Source of the DNA: Collinsella sp.
GTDB taxonomy: Bacteria > Actinomycetota > Coriobacteriia > Coriobacteriales > Coriobacteriaceae
DNA: 64,000 bases
Direction of reading: 5' to 3'
Assembly: GCA_019414025.1 (NCBI GenBank)
Contig: DXMU01000044.1
Span: 1 to 64,000, forward strand
Each line of letters opens with the position of its first letter. The first letter of the stretch is position 1. Shown here one piece after another: positions 32,371 through 41,254 of this stretch. The position numbers were made by a program, and so were the translations under genes. The notes beneath the pieces were generated by a model. That model saw nothing but the letters and a program-made list of their open reading frames with translations, ran no database searches and was not told where the DNA came from.

Positions 32371-33184
32371 TTGGCTTGCGGCCGAGGAGCGATACGAGCC
32401 CGCGGGGGCTCGGCATCGTGTAATGCAAAAGAACGTCCTGCACCTGGCGAGCCTGCTTGAGCGGGTTCGCCTGGGTGGAGGCGCGAACAAGGGCGGGTCG
32501 ATGGTCGACCGCGCCCTTTCTTGCGTTTCGGCTCCGGTGCGCCTGTTAGGGATGTTCGTTTGCGTCCTGTGCGTGTGTCTGACGCAAAGCCCGCTGTACC
32601 TGATGTTGATGGCGGCGATCGCGTTGGTGCTGGTCGCGGTGCGCCCCGTACGCGGGCTGCGCGCTACCTTTGTGCCGGCGTTGGCTGCCGCGGGGTTTGC
32701 CGTGGTTCTGGCGCTGCCTGCCCTGCTGCTGGGTGCTTCTGCCTCGGGCGCCATGCTCAAGATTGCACTCAAGACGTTCATTAACGTGTCGCTGGTGCTG
32801 GGTGTTTCGTGGACGCTCACCTGGAGCCGCATGTCGGCGGCGCTTAAGATGCTGCACCTGCCCGACGAGGTCATCTTTTCTTTCGATATGGCGCTCAAGC
32901 ATATCGAGGTGCTGGGACGCACAGCGCACGATCTGTGCGAATCGGTCATGCTGCGCAGCGTCGGTTCCGCGCCTGCGGGTTTTTCGCGTACCGATTCGAT
33001 CGCGGGTATCATGGGCATGACCTTTATCAAGGCGATGGAATGCAGCCGCGCGATGGACGAGGCTATGCTTTGCCGTGGCTTTGCCGGTGCGTATCCGACT
33101 CCCGCGCGGAGCGGCTTTGGCTGGCGCGATGCGGTCTATGCGGTCGTCGTGGTGCTGCTCGCCGTGTTGTGCGCAGTGCTGTAG
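32348..33184 (+). CDS. cbiQ: ECF transporter T component CbiQ
   Basis: 278-residue membrane protein, the energy-coupling transmembrane subunit. Several hydrophobic helices (SPLYLMLMAAIALVLVAV, FVPALAAAGFAVVLALPALL) precede the coupling motif region with AMDEAMLCRGFAG (about 235-247), the A-R-G-like helices that contact the ATPase. The start at 32348 (AAGGAAAGCGGTGCTC upstream) lies 23 bases inside cbiM; a GTG two codons earlier is possible. Overlap indicates translational coupling. Confidence 0.9.
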   Translation: MAIAELPSWLAAEERYEPAGARHRVMQKNVLHLASLLERVRLGGGANKGGSMVDRALSCVSAPVRLLGMFVCVLCVCLTQSPLYLMLMAAIALVLVAVRPVRGLRATFVPALAAAGFAVVLALPALLLGASASGAMLKIALKTFINVSLVLGVSWTLTWSRMSAALKMLHLPDEVIFSFDMALKHIEVLGRTAHDLCESVMLRSVGSAPAGFSRTDSIAGIMGMTFIKAMECSRAMDEAMLCRGFAGAYPTPARSGFGWRDAVYAVVVVLLAVLCAVL

Positions 33185-33204
33185 CGCGGGCGGCCGAGCC
33201 GTCG

Positions 33205-33999
33205 ATGTGGATAGGGAAGGGCGACGTTTTGGCAAACGATACGAATGGCGTGATGGGCGCGAGCGGTGCTACTGGCGCCAAGAGCGTGCCGCTCATCGAG
33301 TTTCGCGACGTGCTGTTCTCCTATGCGGGGCATACGGTTGTCGATGGTGTGTCGCTGCAGGTCGATCGTGGTGAACTCGTTGCCCTACTCGGTCCCAACG
33401 GCTGCGGTAAGACGACGATTATGCGCCTTATCAACGGTCTTGAACTAGCGGACGCGGGTGCGTACCTGTTTGACGGGCACGTGATCGATGCGGCATATCT
33501 CAAGGATTCCGCAGCCGCTCAGCGTTTTCATCAGCGCGTGGGCTTTGTGTTCCAGAATGCCGACGCCCAGCTGTTCTGCGCTACGGTGGGCGAGGAAGTT
33601 GCTTTTGGCCCCGCGCAGATGGGGCTGCCGACAGACGAGCTCGAGCGCCGCGTCTGCGATGCCATGGAGCTGTTCCAGGTTGCCGATCTGGTCGATGCCT
33701 CGCCCTATCAGCTTTCGGGCGGGCAAAAGAAGCGCGTTGCGCTGGCTGCGGTGGTGTCGATGAACCCCGATATCCTAGTGCTCGATGAGCCCACCAACGG
33801 GCTCGATGAGGACTCGTGCGACATCGTAGTCAACTTTTTGCTGGCCTACGTTGCTGCCGGTAAGACGGTTTTGATGAGTACGCACCATCAAGATTTGGTG
33901 CGCCGCCTGGAGGCCCGTGCCATCTATATCGATCGATATCACCATGTGGTCGAGGCGCCCGTGCCGTCGTATGGAACCGAAAGCGGTGCTGCGGAATAG
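33205..33999 (+). CDS. cbiO: ECF transporter ATP-binding component CbiO
   Basis: 264-residue ABC ATPase: Walker A LLGPNGCGKTTIM (about 61-73), Q-loop in FVFQNADAQLF (about 115), signature LSGGQKKRVALAA (about 170-182), Walker B DILVLDEPTNGLDED (about 189-203) and H-loop STHH (about 224). Completes the CbiMQO metal transporter. Start is uncertain: ATG 33205 has no clear ribosome site, whereas TTG at 33229 follows GGGAAGGGCGACGTT and would give 256 residues. Confidence 0.92.
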   Translation: MWIGKGDVLANDTNGVMGASGATGAKSVPLIEFRDVLFSYAGHTVVDGVSLQVDRGELVALLGPNGCGKTTIMRLINGLELADAGAYLFDGHVIDAAYLKDSAAAQRFHQRVGFVFQNADAQLFCATVGEEVAFGPAQMGLPTDELERRVCDAMELFQVADLVDASPYQLSGGQKKRVALAAVVSMNPDILVLDEPTNGLDEDSCDIVVNFLLAYVAAGKTVLMSTHHQDLVRRLEARAIYIDRYHHVVEAPVPSYGTESGAAE

Positions 34000-34077
34000 T
34001 TGCTGCGTAGGGTATGTATGGCCGCCTGTGCGACTCTGCCGTGATGGTATAGTTAACCAGGTTTTATGGGGGTGGCT

Positions 34078-34926
34078 ATGCCAAGTTGGAACATTCATAT
34101 CGCTCAAACGGAGCGCTTGCTGGCACGTGCTAGCGTGCTTGCCGATAGCGTGCGCGACCGCAATGCCTTTTTGTTTGGCTGCGTGGTTCCGGATATCTTC
34201 GTGGGCTATATGGTCCCTGGCATCGCCGATCCCATTCCGTATCGCATTACGCACTTTGCAAAGCCCGAGCCTATCCCTAAGCCGCGCGAGCACGAGTTCT
34301 GGGATACCTATGTGGCGCCGCTGCTTAAAGGCGCACCCGCGGGCGAACCTGCTGAGGCTACCTCGATTGTCGAGGAGCGCGAGCGACTGAACCGCGTGCA
34401 CTATCCTCAGCGCTACAGGGATGCCGAGCCGGTTGTCGGTCCCGGCGCCTGTGAGTTCTCGCTTGCGTCCGAAGATGTGGCGCAGTCGCTGCTCGATTTA
34501 ACGCTGGGCGTCTGGTCGCATCTGGTGGCCGACACGGTATGGAACACGCGTGTGAACCAGTATCTGGAAGCACACGGCGGCAAGCCGTGCGAGGAATTCC
34601 GCATTAAAAAGCAGGGCGATTTTGACTGGTTTGGCAAGACGCTGGGCATCGTTTCCATTCCGCGTGCGACCGATCGCCTCTATACCGCTGCGACGCGTTT
34701 TGGGCAGTATCCCATCCATAAAGAATATGTGCTCAAGACTATCGGCGTCATGCACGAGATTGTACGCGAAAACCCCGGCGAGCCCGATCATCCGCCGTAT
34801 CGCCTGCTAACCGAGGAGTTTTTCGATGCAACGTTTACCGAGGTCATCGAGCTGACCGAGGCGGGATTTGCGGCTCGCGTTGCTGCTTCTGACGTTCCCG
34901 CAGTCCCCCTGATCGCTAGCTGCTAG
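34078..34926 (+). CDS. Zinc-dependent phospholipase C family protein
   Basis: 282 residues of the S1/P1-like zinc-dependent phospholipase C fold. The expected ligands are visible: WNIHI near the N-terminus, FLFGCVVPDI (about 31-40), ITHFAKP (about 59-65) and LGVWSHLVADTVWN (about 141-154). The family's N-terminal Trp as in MPSW is retained, which favours the start at 34078 (GGGGGTGGCT upstream) over the ATG four codons before. No signal peptide, so it may act inside the cell on an unknown phosphoester. Its stop shares the palindrome CTAG with the stop of the convergent gene. Confidence 0.8.
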   Translation: MPSWNIHIAQTERLLARASVLADSVRDRNAFLFGCVVPDIFVGYMVPGIADPIPYRITHFAKPEPIPKPREHEFWDTYVAPLLKGAPAGEPAEATSIVEERERLNRVHYPQRYRDAEPVVGPGACEFSLASEDVAQSLLDLTLGVWSHLVADTVWNTRVNQYLEAHGGKPCEEFRIKKQGDFDWFGKTLGIVSIPRATDRLYTAATRFGQYPIHKEYVLKTIGVMHEIVRENPGEPDHPPYRLLTEEFFDATFTEVIELTEAGFAARVAASDVPAVPLIASC

Positions 34927-35996
34927 CCGGCCGGCTTGACGGCGAACAGCTCATCCCAATCGACCAATAGCTCCCGCCGCAGGGTTTCTGCGGCGGTGCG
35001 TTCCTGATCGGTCTTTGGGATGTAGGGGAGCCCCGCCTTTTTATGAATGAGCTCGGCGATGTTGTTAAAGCTCTTCGTGTCCTTGATTTGCTCATAGGTT
35101 ATCTGGATAACGTCATAGCCCATGCTTGTGAGGGCGGTGGTGCGCTCGGCATCGGAGAGACTTGCGGCTTCGCTGTCATGGGCGGAGCGGCCTTGGCATT
35201 CCAAAATGACGCCCATGCTGTCGATGTTGCTCTCTATGAGGATATCGGCGTAGCAGCAGGTTTTGTCATACAGTGAGCGTGCGGCGTCGCTGAGTGGGAT
35301 GCGCACGTTGTTTGCGATGTTGATGCCCATGCCGCCCTCGTCGCGGGGGAGCGAGACAAGCATGGAGGTCTGTACTTCGAAGGGTGAGGCGGTCTGCCCC
35401 GTCATGTGCTCGGCTGCCCAGCGCAGTTGTTTAACGCCGCGCAGGCCTGCGGCCTGCTTGGCGAACGCGGCGATATCCGCTGCGCTGAGGAGCGGTGGGC
35501 GCTTCCACAGGTTGGTGTCATTGCCCTTGGTGTCGACAACGCGTTTCCAACCACAGTCGGGCGGAATGAGCTTAAGCGAAATTGCTTCATCGAGCTGCTG
35601 CTGCGCCCGTTTACAAGGCGTGAACACTGCAAAGGAGCCGCACATCTCGTAGCAAGCCATGAGTAACTGGTTGCGCGAGACCTGCGTAGCAAGGTTGAGC
35701 AGTGTGAACTCCGGGGACGTGACATTAAACCCATGCTCAGTCTGCCTAAACGACCCAGGAGGCGGCTCTTGGGTTAGCAGACGGCTATGAAATAGCTTTC
35801 CGTTCGCGCGCTGTTTTCTTTCGCCCACGAATCTCCAAACTGGTGTGCCGAGCAAGTCTTTAAATACTGGTTGTTTTGAGTAATGCACCAAGCGATGGTC
35901 ATGGTCGGGCGGCAGGATTGCCGGATAGAGTCCTAGTATCTGGGGCGGGATGCGATAGTACTGAAAAGCTGTGGGTCCGCAAGCGAGAAATGACAT
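34923..35996 (-). CDS. Orphan protein with a nuclease-fold (DUF559/Vsr-like) C-terminus
   Basis: 357 residues, unrecognised as a named family. The C-terminal part has a restriction-nuclease look: YADILIES (about 240), GVILECQGRSAHD (about 252-264), DAERTTAL, then YDVIQITYEQI (about 283-293). This order (D..E-x-Q-G..R..hydrophobic strand ..TYEQI) parallels that in the gene at 9138. The N-terminal half (VHYSKQPVFKDLLGTPVWRF, FNVTSPEFTLLNLATQVSRN) matches AbiEi-like or phage-associated proteins only vaguely. No neighbour suggests a partner. The ATG at 35996 has no strong ribosome site; the true start may be further in. Confidence 0.5.
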   Translation of the reverse strand: MSFLACGPTAFQYYRIPPQILGLYPAILPPDHDHRLVHYSKQPVFKDLLGTPVWRFVGERKQRANGKLFHSRLLTQEPPPGSFRQTEHGFNVTSPEFTLLNLATQVSRNQLLMACYEMCGSFAVFTPCKRAQQQLDEAISLKLIPPDCGWKRVVDTKGNDTNLWKRPPLLSAADIAAFAKQAAGLRGVKQLRWAAEHMTGQTASPFEVQTSMLVSLPRDEGGMGINIANNVRIPLSDAARSLYDKTCCYADILIESNIDSMGVILECQGRSAHDSEAASLSDAERTTALTSMGYDVIQITYEQIKDTKSFNNIAELIHKKAGLPYIPKTDQERTAAETLRRELLVDWDELFAVKPAG

Positions 35997-36040
35997 GGCA
36001 ATCCGATCGTTCGAGCGTTGTTTGGGCTAGAAAGGCTATC

Positions 36041-36175
36041 GGTTTCGGAAGTGCGGGGAAAAAGACAAACAGGCAAAGCACAAGCGGTATTTGAGCCAAC
36101 TTTATCAGGGGTTTTGTTGAAATAAAAGGGCTTGTGCTCGGGAGTAAGCAATTTTTCCCCGCACTTCCGAAAACC
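36041..36175. repeat. 135-bp inverted-repeat element (MITE-like)
   Basis: Ends GGTTTCGGAAGTGCGGGGAA (from 36041) and TTCCCCGCACTTCCGAAAAC (to about 36174) are inverted copies over about 23 bp. Inside, GCACAAGC (36078-36085) and GCTTGTGC (36131-36138) form a second pair. It lies between the start of the orphan at 34923-35996 and pyk and may carry part of that gene's promoter. No open frame. From 36176 to 36349 nothing was recognised. Confidence 0.75.
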
Positions 36176-36349
36176 AGGTCGATCTGACTCTTGCTAAAAC
36201 GATTTAGCAGCGTCGGTCAAGGTGCGGGTTTGCCACCGGGCGAACACTTTTAGCGCTTGGGACTATATTTATTGGGCCTCGAAGGGTGGATTTCGCGCTT
36301 TTGGTAAAGAAATGAGTGTGTGTTTTGCCGTGTGCCGGCATTGGCATAG

Positions 36350-36386
36350 AAAAAGGGCCCGGAAGGCTTTGCCTTCCGGGCCCTTT
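36350..36386 (-). terminator. Terminator of pyk
   Basis: Reverse strand GGGCCCGGAAGGC-AAA-GCCTTCCGGGCCC followed by TTTTTC, 29 bases past the stop codon. Confidence 0.92.
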
Positions 36387-36414
36387 GCAATGCAAACATG
36401 CTTGCAAGTACGAC

Positions 36415-37875
36415 TTAACGCACCTGAGCGACGTAAGCGACGTTGGTCGAGGAGACCTTGTCCTCGAGCTGGACGCTCATGCGGGGATCGCCGGCGGTGG
36501 CGACGGTCAAATCGCCGGCCTCGACGTAGCCGAGCTCCTTAGCGGTCTCGATCGCCTTGACGATCGTGCCGTTGACGGTGCCCTGGGTAATCTCGGCCTG
36601 ATGCGGGATAACGCCCCAGTACATAATCATCTGCTGGACGGCCCACTCGTGGCGGGAGAACGCGCAGATCGGCATGTTGGGACGGAAGTGCGAGATCAGG
36701 CGAGCGGTACGACCGGTGGTCGTCGGCACGGTGATGCACTTGGCGCCAACGGTGGTAGCCATGTTCACAGCGGACATACCCACAACGTTGTTGACAACGC
36801 GGGTGCCGTGAGCGTCAGCCGGAACCTCGAGCGGAGCGTGAGCCGGGAGGTACTTTTCGGTCTCGAGAGCAATGCTGGCCTGCATCTTAACGGCCTCGAC
36901 CGGGTACTTACCGGCAGCGGACTCGCCAGAGAGCATAACGGCGTCGGTGCCGTCGTAGATGGCGTTAGCAACGTCGGCAACCTCGGCGCGCGTCGGGCGC
37001 GGGTTCTGCTGCATGGAGTCGAGCATCTGCGTAGCGGTGATAACGGGCTTGTAGGCCGCGTTGCACTTGGCGATAATCTCCTTCTGGATGTGGGGAACGA
37101 GCTCGGGCTTGATCTCGATGCCCAGGTCGCCACGGGCGACCATAATGCCGTCGGAAGCCTCGAGGATCTCGTCGAAGTTCTCGACGCCCAGGGCGCACTC
37201 GATCTTCGGGAAGATCGTCACGTGCTCGCCACCGTTCTCGCGGCAAAGCTTGCGGATGCCGCGGACGGACTCGCCGTCACGGATGAAGGAAGCGGCGATG
37301 TAGTCGATGTTCTCGGTCAGGCCAAAGAGGATGTCCTGACGATCGCGCTCGGTGATGGCGGGCAGCGAGATGTTGACGTTGGGCATGTTGACGCCCTTGC
37401 GCTCGCCGATCAGGCCGTCGTTCTTGACGACGCAGGTCATGTCCTGGCCGTCGACGGACTCGACCTCGAGGGCAACCAGGCCGTCATCGATCAGGATGAG
37501 GGAGCCCTTCTCGACCTCGGAGGGCAGAGCCAGGTAGTCGAGGGAGATGTGCTCAGCGGTGCCGTGGAAATCCTCGGTCGTGGGCTGAGCGGTGACGACG
37601 ATCTTGTCGCCGGTCTTGACGGCAACCTTCTTGCCATCGACCAGAAGGCCGGTGCGGACCTCGGGGCCCTTGGTGTCGAGCAGGATGCCGACGGGCATAC
37701 CGAGCTCCTTGGAAATACGACGGACGCGCTCGATGCGACCGTGGTGCTCGTCGTAGGAGCCGTGCGAGAAGTTAAAACGGGCGACGTTCATGCCCGCCTT
37801 GATCATCTCGCGGATGGTCTCGTCGCTATCGCAGGCGGGACCCATGGTGCATACAATCTTAGTGCGCTTGTACAT
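36415..37875 (-). CDS. pyk: Pyruvate kinase
   Basis: 486 residues, the short form without the C-terminal PEP-utiliser domain. N-terminal TKIVCTMGPACDSDE (about 4-18) and VARFNFSHGSYDEH (about 32-45) carry the active-site Arg and Asn/His; KIECALGVENFDEI (about 225) carries the catalytic lysine and glutamate; MVARGDLGIEI (about 246) and ATQMLDSM (about 280) complete the site. The C-terminal allosteric domain follows from about 350. Final step of glycolysis. GGAGGTCTGA precedes the ATG; a TATAAT box is 64 bases upstream. Monocistronic. Confidence 0.97.
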   Translation of the reverse strand: MYKRTKIVCTMGPACDSDETIREMIKAGMNVARFNFSHGSYDEHHGRIERVRRISKELGMPVGILLDTKGPEVRTGLLVDGKKVAVKTGDKIVVTAQPTTEDFHGTAEHISLDYLALPSEVEKGSLILIDDGLVALEVESVDGQDMTCVVKNDGLIGERKGVNMPNVNISLPAITERDRQDILFGLTENIDYIAASFIRDGESVRGIRKLCRENGGEHVTIFPKIECALGVENFDEILEASDGIMVARGDLGIEIKPELVPHIQKEIIAKCNAAYKPVITATQMLDSMQQNPRPTRAEVADVANAIYDGTDAVMLSGESAAGKYPVEAVKMQASIALETEKYLPAHAPLEVPADAHGTRVVNNVVGMSAVNMATTVGAKCITVPTTTGRTARLISHFRPNMPICAFSRHEWAVQQMIMYWGVIPHQAEITQGTVNGTIVKAIETAKELGYVEAGDLTVATAGDPRMSVQLEDKVSSTNVAYVAQVR

Positions 37876-37938
37876 TCAGACCTCCATCTGACATCGTCTT
37901 GCGCTGATAGATAAACCATAAGAAATAAAACTGAGTTG

Positions 37939-37944
37939 ATTATA
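37939..37944 (-). promoter_or_regulatory. -10 box of pyk
   Basis: Perfect TATAAT on the reverse strand, 64 bases before the start codon; a TTGGGG at 19 bases upstream is the best -35 candidate. From 37945 to about 38170 the DNA is AT-rich without recognised features. Confidence 0.55.
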
Positions 37945-38212
37945 ACGAAATGGCGACCGAATACCCCAAAAAATCGACCGTATGCCGAATTAGAAGTTCA
38001 TTTTTTGCGGAAAAACGGTATATGCAAAAACTTTACCAACCGTTCTAACCGCTGCTATCTGGGCGATATTTCAGTTTGATGATGCGCCGAAGAAAAAACG
38101 TTTTATCAATGTTGAGCATCACACGGCCTGCACCGTTGCTTATGGACCATATTTCCAAATGGATTGTTTTGGCTAGACGCGTTGCTTTGGGGTACCATAG
38201 CTCCACTATCAA

Positions 38213-38310
38213 CTGCCGCTCAGCACGGCAGCCTTGATGAGCCCTTGCCCTTCTCCTGGGAATTATGATCGGGCATCAATCTGCTGAGTGGCCCGAATCC
38301 CAGGAGGGGA
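38213..38310 (+). promoter_or_regulatory. Structured leader of the calcium ATPase that can pair its ribosome site
   Basis: CTGCCG-CTCAGCA-CGGCAG (about 38213-38231) is a first hairpin. Then CTCCTGGGA (about 38253-38261) is a perfect 9-base complement of TCCCAGGAG (about 38299-38307), which includes the ribosome binding site AGGAGGGG of the gene at 38317. CGGGC/GCCCG closes an inner helix. Known riboswitch classes were not recognised. Confidence 0.5.
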
Positions 38311-38316
38311 CTCTAT

Positions 38317-40998
38317 ATGCAAAAGGAATACCTGTCCGCCGCGGCGGAGGTGCTCAGCGACCAGGGTGTCGATGAGAACCTCGGCCTGAGCGACGACGAG
38401 GCGTCGTCGCGCCTCGCTAAGACAGGCCCTAACAAGCTCGAGGAAGCCGAGAAGACGCCGCTGTGGAAGCGTTTCTTTGAGCAGATGGCCGACCCCATGG
38501 TCATCATGCTGATCGTTGCCGCCGTCATCAGCGCGCTCACGGGCATGGTCAAGGGCGAGCCCGACTTTGCCGATGTCGTCATCATCATGTTCGTCGTTAT
38601 CGTCAACTCGGTACTGGGCGTGGTCCAGGAAGCCAAGAGCGAGGAGGCCCTCGAGGCCCTGCAGGAGATGAGCGCGGCGCAGTCCAAGGTGCTGCGCGAC
38701 GGCAAGCTCGTGCATCTGCCGAGCGCCGAGCTCGTGCCCGGTGACGTGATCATGCTCGAGGCGGGCGACTCCGTCCCGGCCGACTGCCGCGTGCTCGAGA
38801 GCGCCACGATGAAGATCGAAGAGGCCGCGCTCACCGGCGAGTCCGTGCCCGTCGAGAAGCATGCCAACGTGATCGAGCTCGCCGCCGGCACCGACGACGT
38901 GCCGCTCGGCGACCGTAAGAACATGTGCTATATGGGCTCCACCGTCGTGTACGGCCGTGGTCGCGCCGTCGTGGTCGGCACCGGCATGAACACCGAGATG
39001 GGCAAGATCGCCGGCGCCCTGGCCGAGGCCAAGGAAGAGCTCACGCCGCTGCAGGTGAAGCTCGCCGAGCTCAGCCGCATCCTCACCATCATGGTGATCG
39101 TCATCTGCGTCGTCATCTTTGGCGTTGACATCCTCCGCCACGGCGTGGGCAACGTCCTTACCGATCCGACTGCCCTGCTCGACACCTTTATGGTTGCCGT
39201 CTCGCTCGCCGTCGCCGCCATCCCCGAGGGCCTTGTTGCCGTCGTGACCATCGTCCTTTCGCTTGGCGTGACCAAGATGGCCAAGCGCCAGGCGATTATC
39301 CGCAAGCTCTCTGCTGTCGAGACCCTTGGCTGCACACAGACCATCTGCTCCGACAAGACCGGTACCCTTACCCAGAACAAGATGACCGTCGTCAAGCACG
39401 AGCTCGCTGCGCCCAAGGAGAAGTTCCTGGCCGGCATGGCGCTGTGCTCCGATGCTCAGTGGGACGAGGAGCTGGGCGAGGCCGTGGGTGAGCCGACCGA
39501 GTGCGCGCTCGTCAACGACGCCGGCAAGGCGGGCCTCACTGGCTTGACTGCCGAGCACCCGCGCGTGGGCGAGGCCCCGTTCGACTCGGGTCGCAAGATG
39601 ATGTCCGTGGTCGTCGAGACCCTGGACGGCGAGTACGAGCAATACACCAAGGGCGCGCCCGACGTGGTGATCGGCCTGTGCACCCATATCTATGAGGGCG
39701 ATAAGGTTGTCCCCCTGACCGAGGAGCGCCGTGCCGAGCTCGTGGCCGCCAACAAGGCCATGGCCGACGAGGCTCTGCGCGTGCTGGCGCTGGCAAGCCG
39801 CACCTACACCGAGGTCCCGAGCGACTGCAGCCCCGCTGCGCTCGAGCACGACCTGGTCTTCTGCGGCCTGTCCGGCATGATTGACCCTGTCCGCCCCGAG
39901 GTCGCCGACGCCATCCGCGAAGCGCACGATGCCGGTATTCGCACCGTCATGATTACGGGCGACCACATCGACACCGCCGTGGCCATCGCCAAGCAGCTGG
40001 GTATCGTCGCCGATCGCGGCCAAGCCATCACCGGCGCCGACCTCGATCGCATGAGCGACGAGGAGCTCGACGCGCACATCGAGGACTACGGCGTGTACGC
40101 CCGTGTCCAGCCCGAGCACAAGACCCGCATCGTTGAGGCTTGGAAGTCGCGCGACCAGATTGTGGCCATGACGGGCGACGGCGTCAACGACGCCCCGTCC
40201 ATCAAGCGCGCCGACATCGGCGTTGGCATGGGCATCACCGGTACCGACGTTACCAAGAACGTTGCCGACATGGTGCTTGCCGACGACAACTTCGCCACCA
40301 TCATCGGTGCTTGCGAAGAGGGCCGTCGCATCTACGACAATATCCGCAAGGTCATCCAGTTCCTGCTTTCGGCTAACCTTGCCGAGGTGTTCTCGGTGTT
40401 TATCGCCACGCTCATCGGCTTTACCATCTTCCAGCCGGTGCAACTGCTGTGGGTGAACCTGGTCACCGACTGCTTCCCCGCGCTCGCGCTGGGCATGGAG
40501 GATGCCGAGGGCGACATCATGAAGCGCAAGCCGCGCAACGCCAAGGACGGCGTCTTTGCCGGTAATATGGGCCTGGACTGTGTGGTCCAGGGCCTGATCA
40601 TCACCGTGCTGGTGCTGGCGAGCTTCTTTGTGGGCGTGTACTTTGACATGGGCTACATCCACATCGCCGATATGATCGCCGGCAATGCCGACGAGGAAGG
40701 CGTGATGATGGCGTTCATCACGCTCAACATGGTCGAGATCTTCCACTGCTTTAACATGCGCAGCCGTCGCACGTCGCTGTTTAAGATGAAGAAGCAGAAC
40801 AAGTGGCTGTGGGCCTCTGCTGCGCTGGCGCTGGTGCTGACGGTGATCGTAACCGTGCAGCCGACGCTTGCCGAGATGTTCTTTGGCCCCGTGACGCTCG
40901 AGCTCAAGGGCGTTATCGCCGCGCTGGGCCTTGCCTTCCTGATTATCCCGCTGATGGAGATCTACAAGGCGATCATGCGCGCGGTCGAGAAGGAGTAA
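38317..40998 (+). CDS. Calcium-translocating P-type ATPase (PMR1/SERCA-like)
   Basis: 893-residue P2A-type cation ATPase in the cytoplasmic membrane. Order: N-terminal cation ATPase domain, TGES loop (ALTGESVPVEK, about 175), helix four with AAIPEGLVAVVTIVLSLGV (about 302-320), phosphorylation site CSDKTGTLTQNKM (about 345-357), nucleotide domain (KGAPD near 446), hinge MTGDGVNDAPSIKRADIG (about 617-634) and six C-terminal helices. PEGL in helix four and the overall length fit Ca2+ export, but Mn2+ or other divalent ions are possible. The leader can hide its ribosome site. Confidence 0.93.
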   Translation: MQKEYLSAAAEVLSDQGVDENLGLSDDEASSRLAKTGPNKLEEAEKTPLWKRFFEQMADPMVIMLIVAAVISALTGMVKGEPDFADVVIIMFVVIVNSVLGVVQEAKSEEALEALQEMSAAQSKVLRDGKLVHLPSAELVPGDVIMLEAGDSVPADCRVLESATMKIEEAALTGESVPVEKHANVIELAAGTDDVPLGDRKNMCYMGSTVVYGRGRAVVVGTGMNTEMGKIAGALAEAKEELTPLQVKLAELSRILTIMVIVICVVIFGVDILRHGVGNVLTDPTALLDTFMVAVSLAVAAIPEGLVAVVTIVLSLGVTKMAKRQAIIRKLSAVETLGCTQTICSDKTGTLTQNKMTVVKHELAAPKEKFLAGMALCSDAQWDEELGEAVGEPTECALVNDAGKAGLTGLTAEHPRVGEAPFDSGRKMMSVVVETLDGEYEQYTKGAPDVVIGLCTHIYEGDKVVPLTEERRAELVAANKAMADEALRVLALASRTYTEVPSDCSPAALEHDLVFCGLSGMIDPVRPEVADAIREAHDAGIRTVMITGDHIDTAVAIAKQLGIVADRGQAITGADLDRMSDEELDAHIEDYGVYARVQPEHKTRIVEAWKSRDQIVAMTGDGVNDAPSIKRADIGVGMGITGTDVTKNVADMVLADDNFATIIGACEEGRRIYDNIRKVIQFLLSANLAEVFSVFIATLIGFTIFQPVQLLWVNLVTDCFPALALGMEDAEGDIMKRKPRNAKDGVFAGNMGLDCVVQGLIITVLVLASFFVGVYFDMGYIHIADMIAGNADEEGVMMAFITLNMVEIFHCFNMRSRRTSLFKMKKQNKWLWASAALALVLTVIVTVQPTLAEMFFGPVTLELKGVIAALGLAFLIIPLMEIYKAIMRAVEKE

Positions 40999-41009
40999 CG
41001 CTCTCGTTC

Positions 41010-41097
41010 GGACCCGCCCCACGCCCTTTCTCCCTCACTGGTCCTCGCGCTTCGCGCTGCGGGATCGTTCGGGAGAAAGGGCTTCCGGGGCGGGCCC
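41010..41097. repeat. Structured intergenic repeat, family B copy 2
   Basis: GGACCCGCCCC (41010-41020) pairs with GGGGCGGGCCC (about 41087-41097), and GCCCTTTCTCCC with GGGAGAAAGGGC inside. The apex GTCCTCGCGCTTCGCGCTGC plus GGGATCG is nearly that of copy 1 (30970-31064), and both are preceded by CGTTCGGA/TGTTCGGA and followed by CTGCGxTAxCCTTG. Stem sequences differ but pairing is kept. Confidence 0.85.
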
Positions 41098-41156
41098 TGC
41101 GGTATCCTTGCTGGCTTTTCTCCTGTGCGGATGAAAAGGGCTGAAGGAAAGTATGT

Positions 41157-41191
41157 GAGCTGGTCGGGCTTTGCCCGGCCAGCTCTTTTTT
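41157..41191 (+). terminator. Terminator after the calcium ATPase
   Basis: GAGCTGGTCGGGC-TTT-GCCCGGCCAGCTC followed by TTTTTT; near perfect. Confidence 0.9.
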
Positions 41192-41254
41192 AGAGCATTT
41201 GCTCGACCGACTCTTTTTGTGAACTGGATTGTATGGGGTTGAATCGGCGACGCG

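Noticed and set aside
36316..37914. 532-residue frame opposite pyk
   Set aside because: Shadow; pyruvate kinase motifs on the reverse strand are complete and have promoter, ribosome site and terminator.
38263..41022. 919-residue frame opposite the calcium ATPase
   Set aside because: Shadow frame with biased His/Asp/Val composition; the forward frame contains all P-type ATPase motifs.
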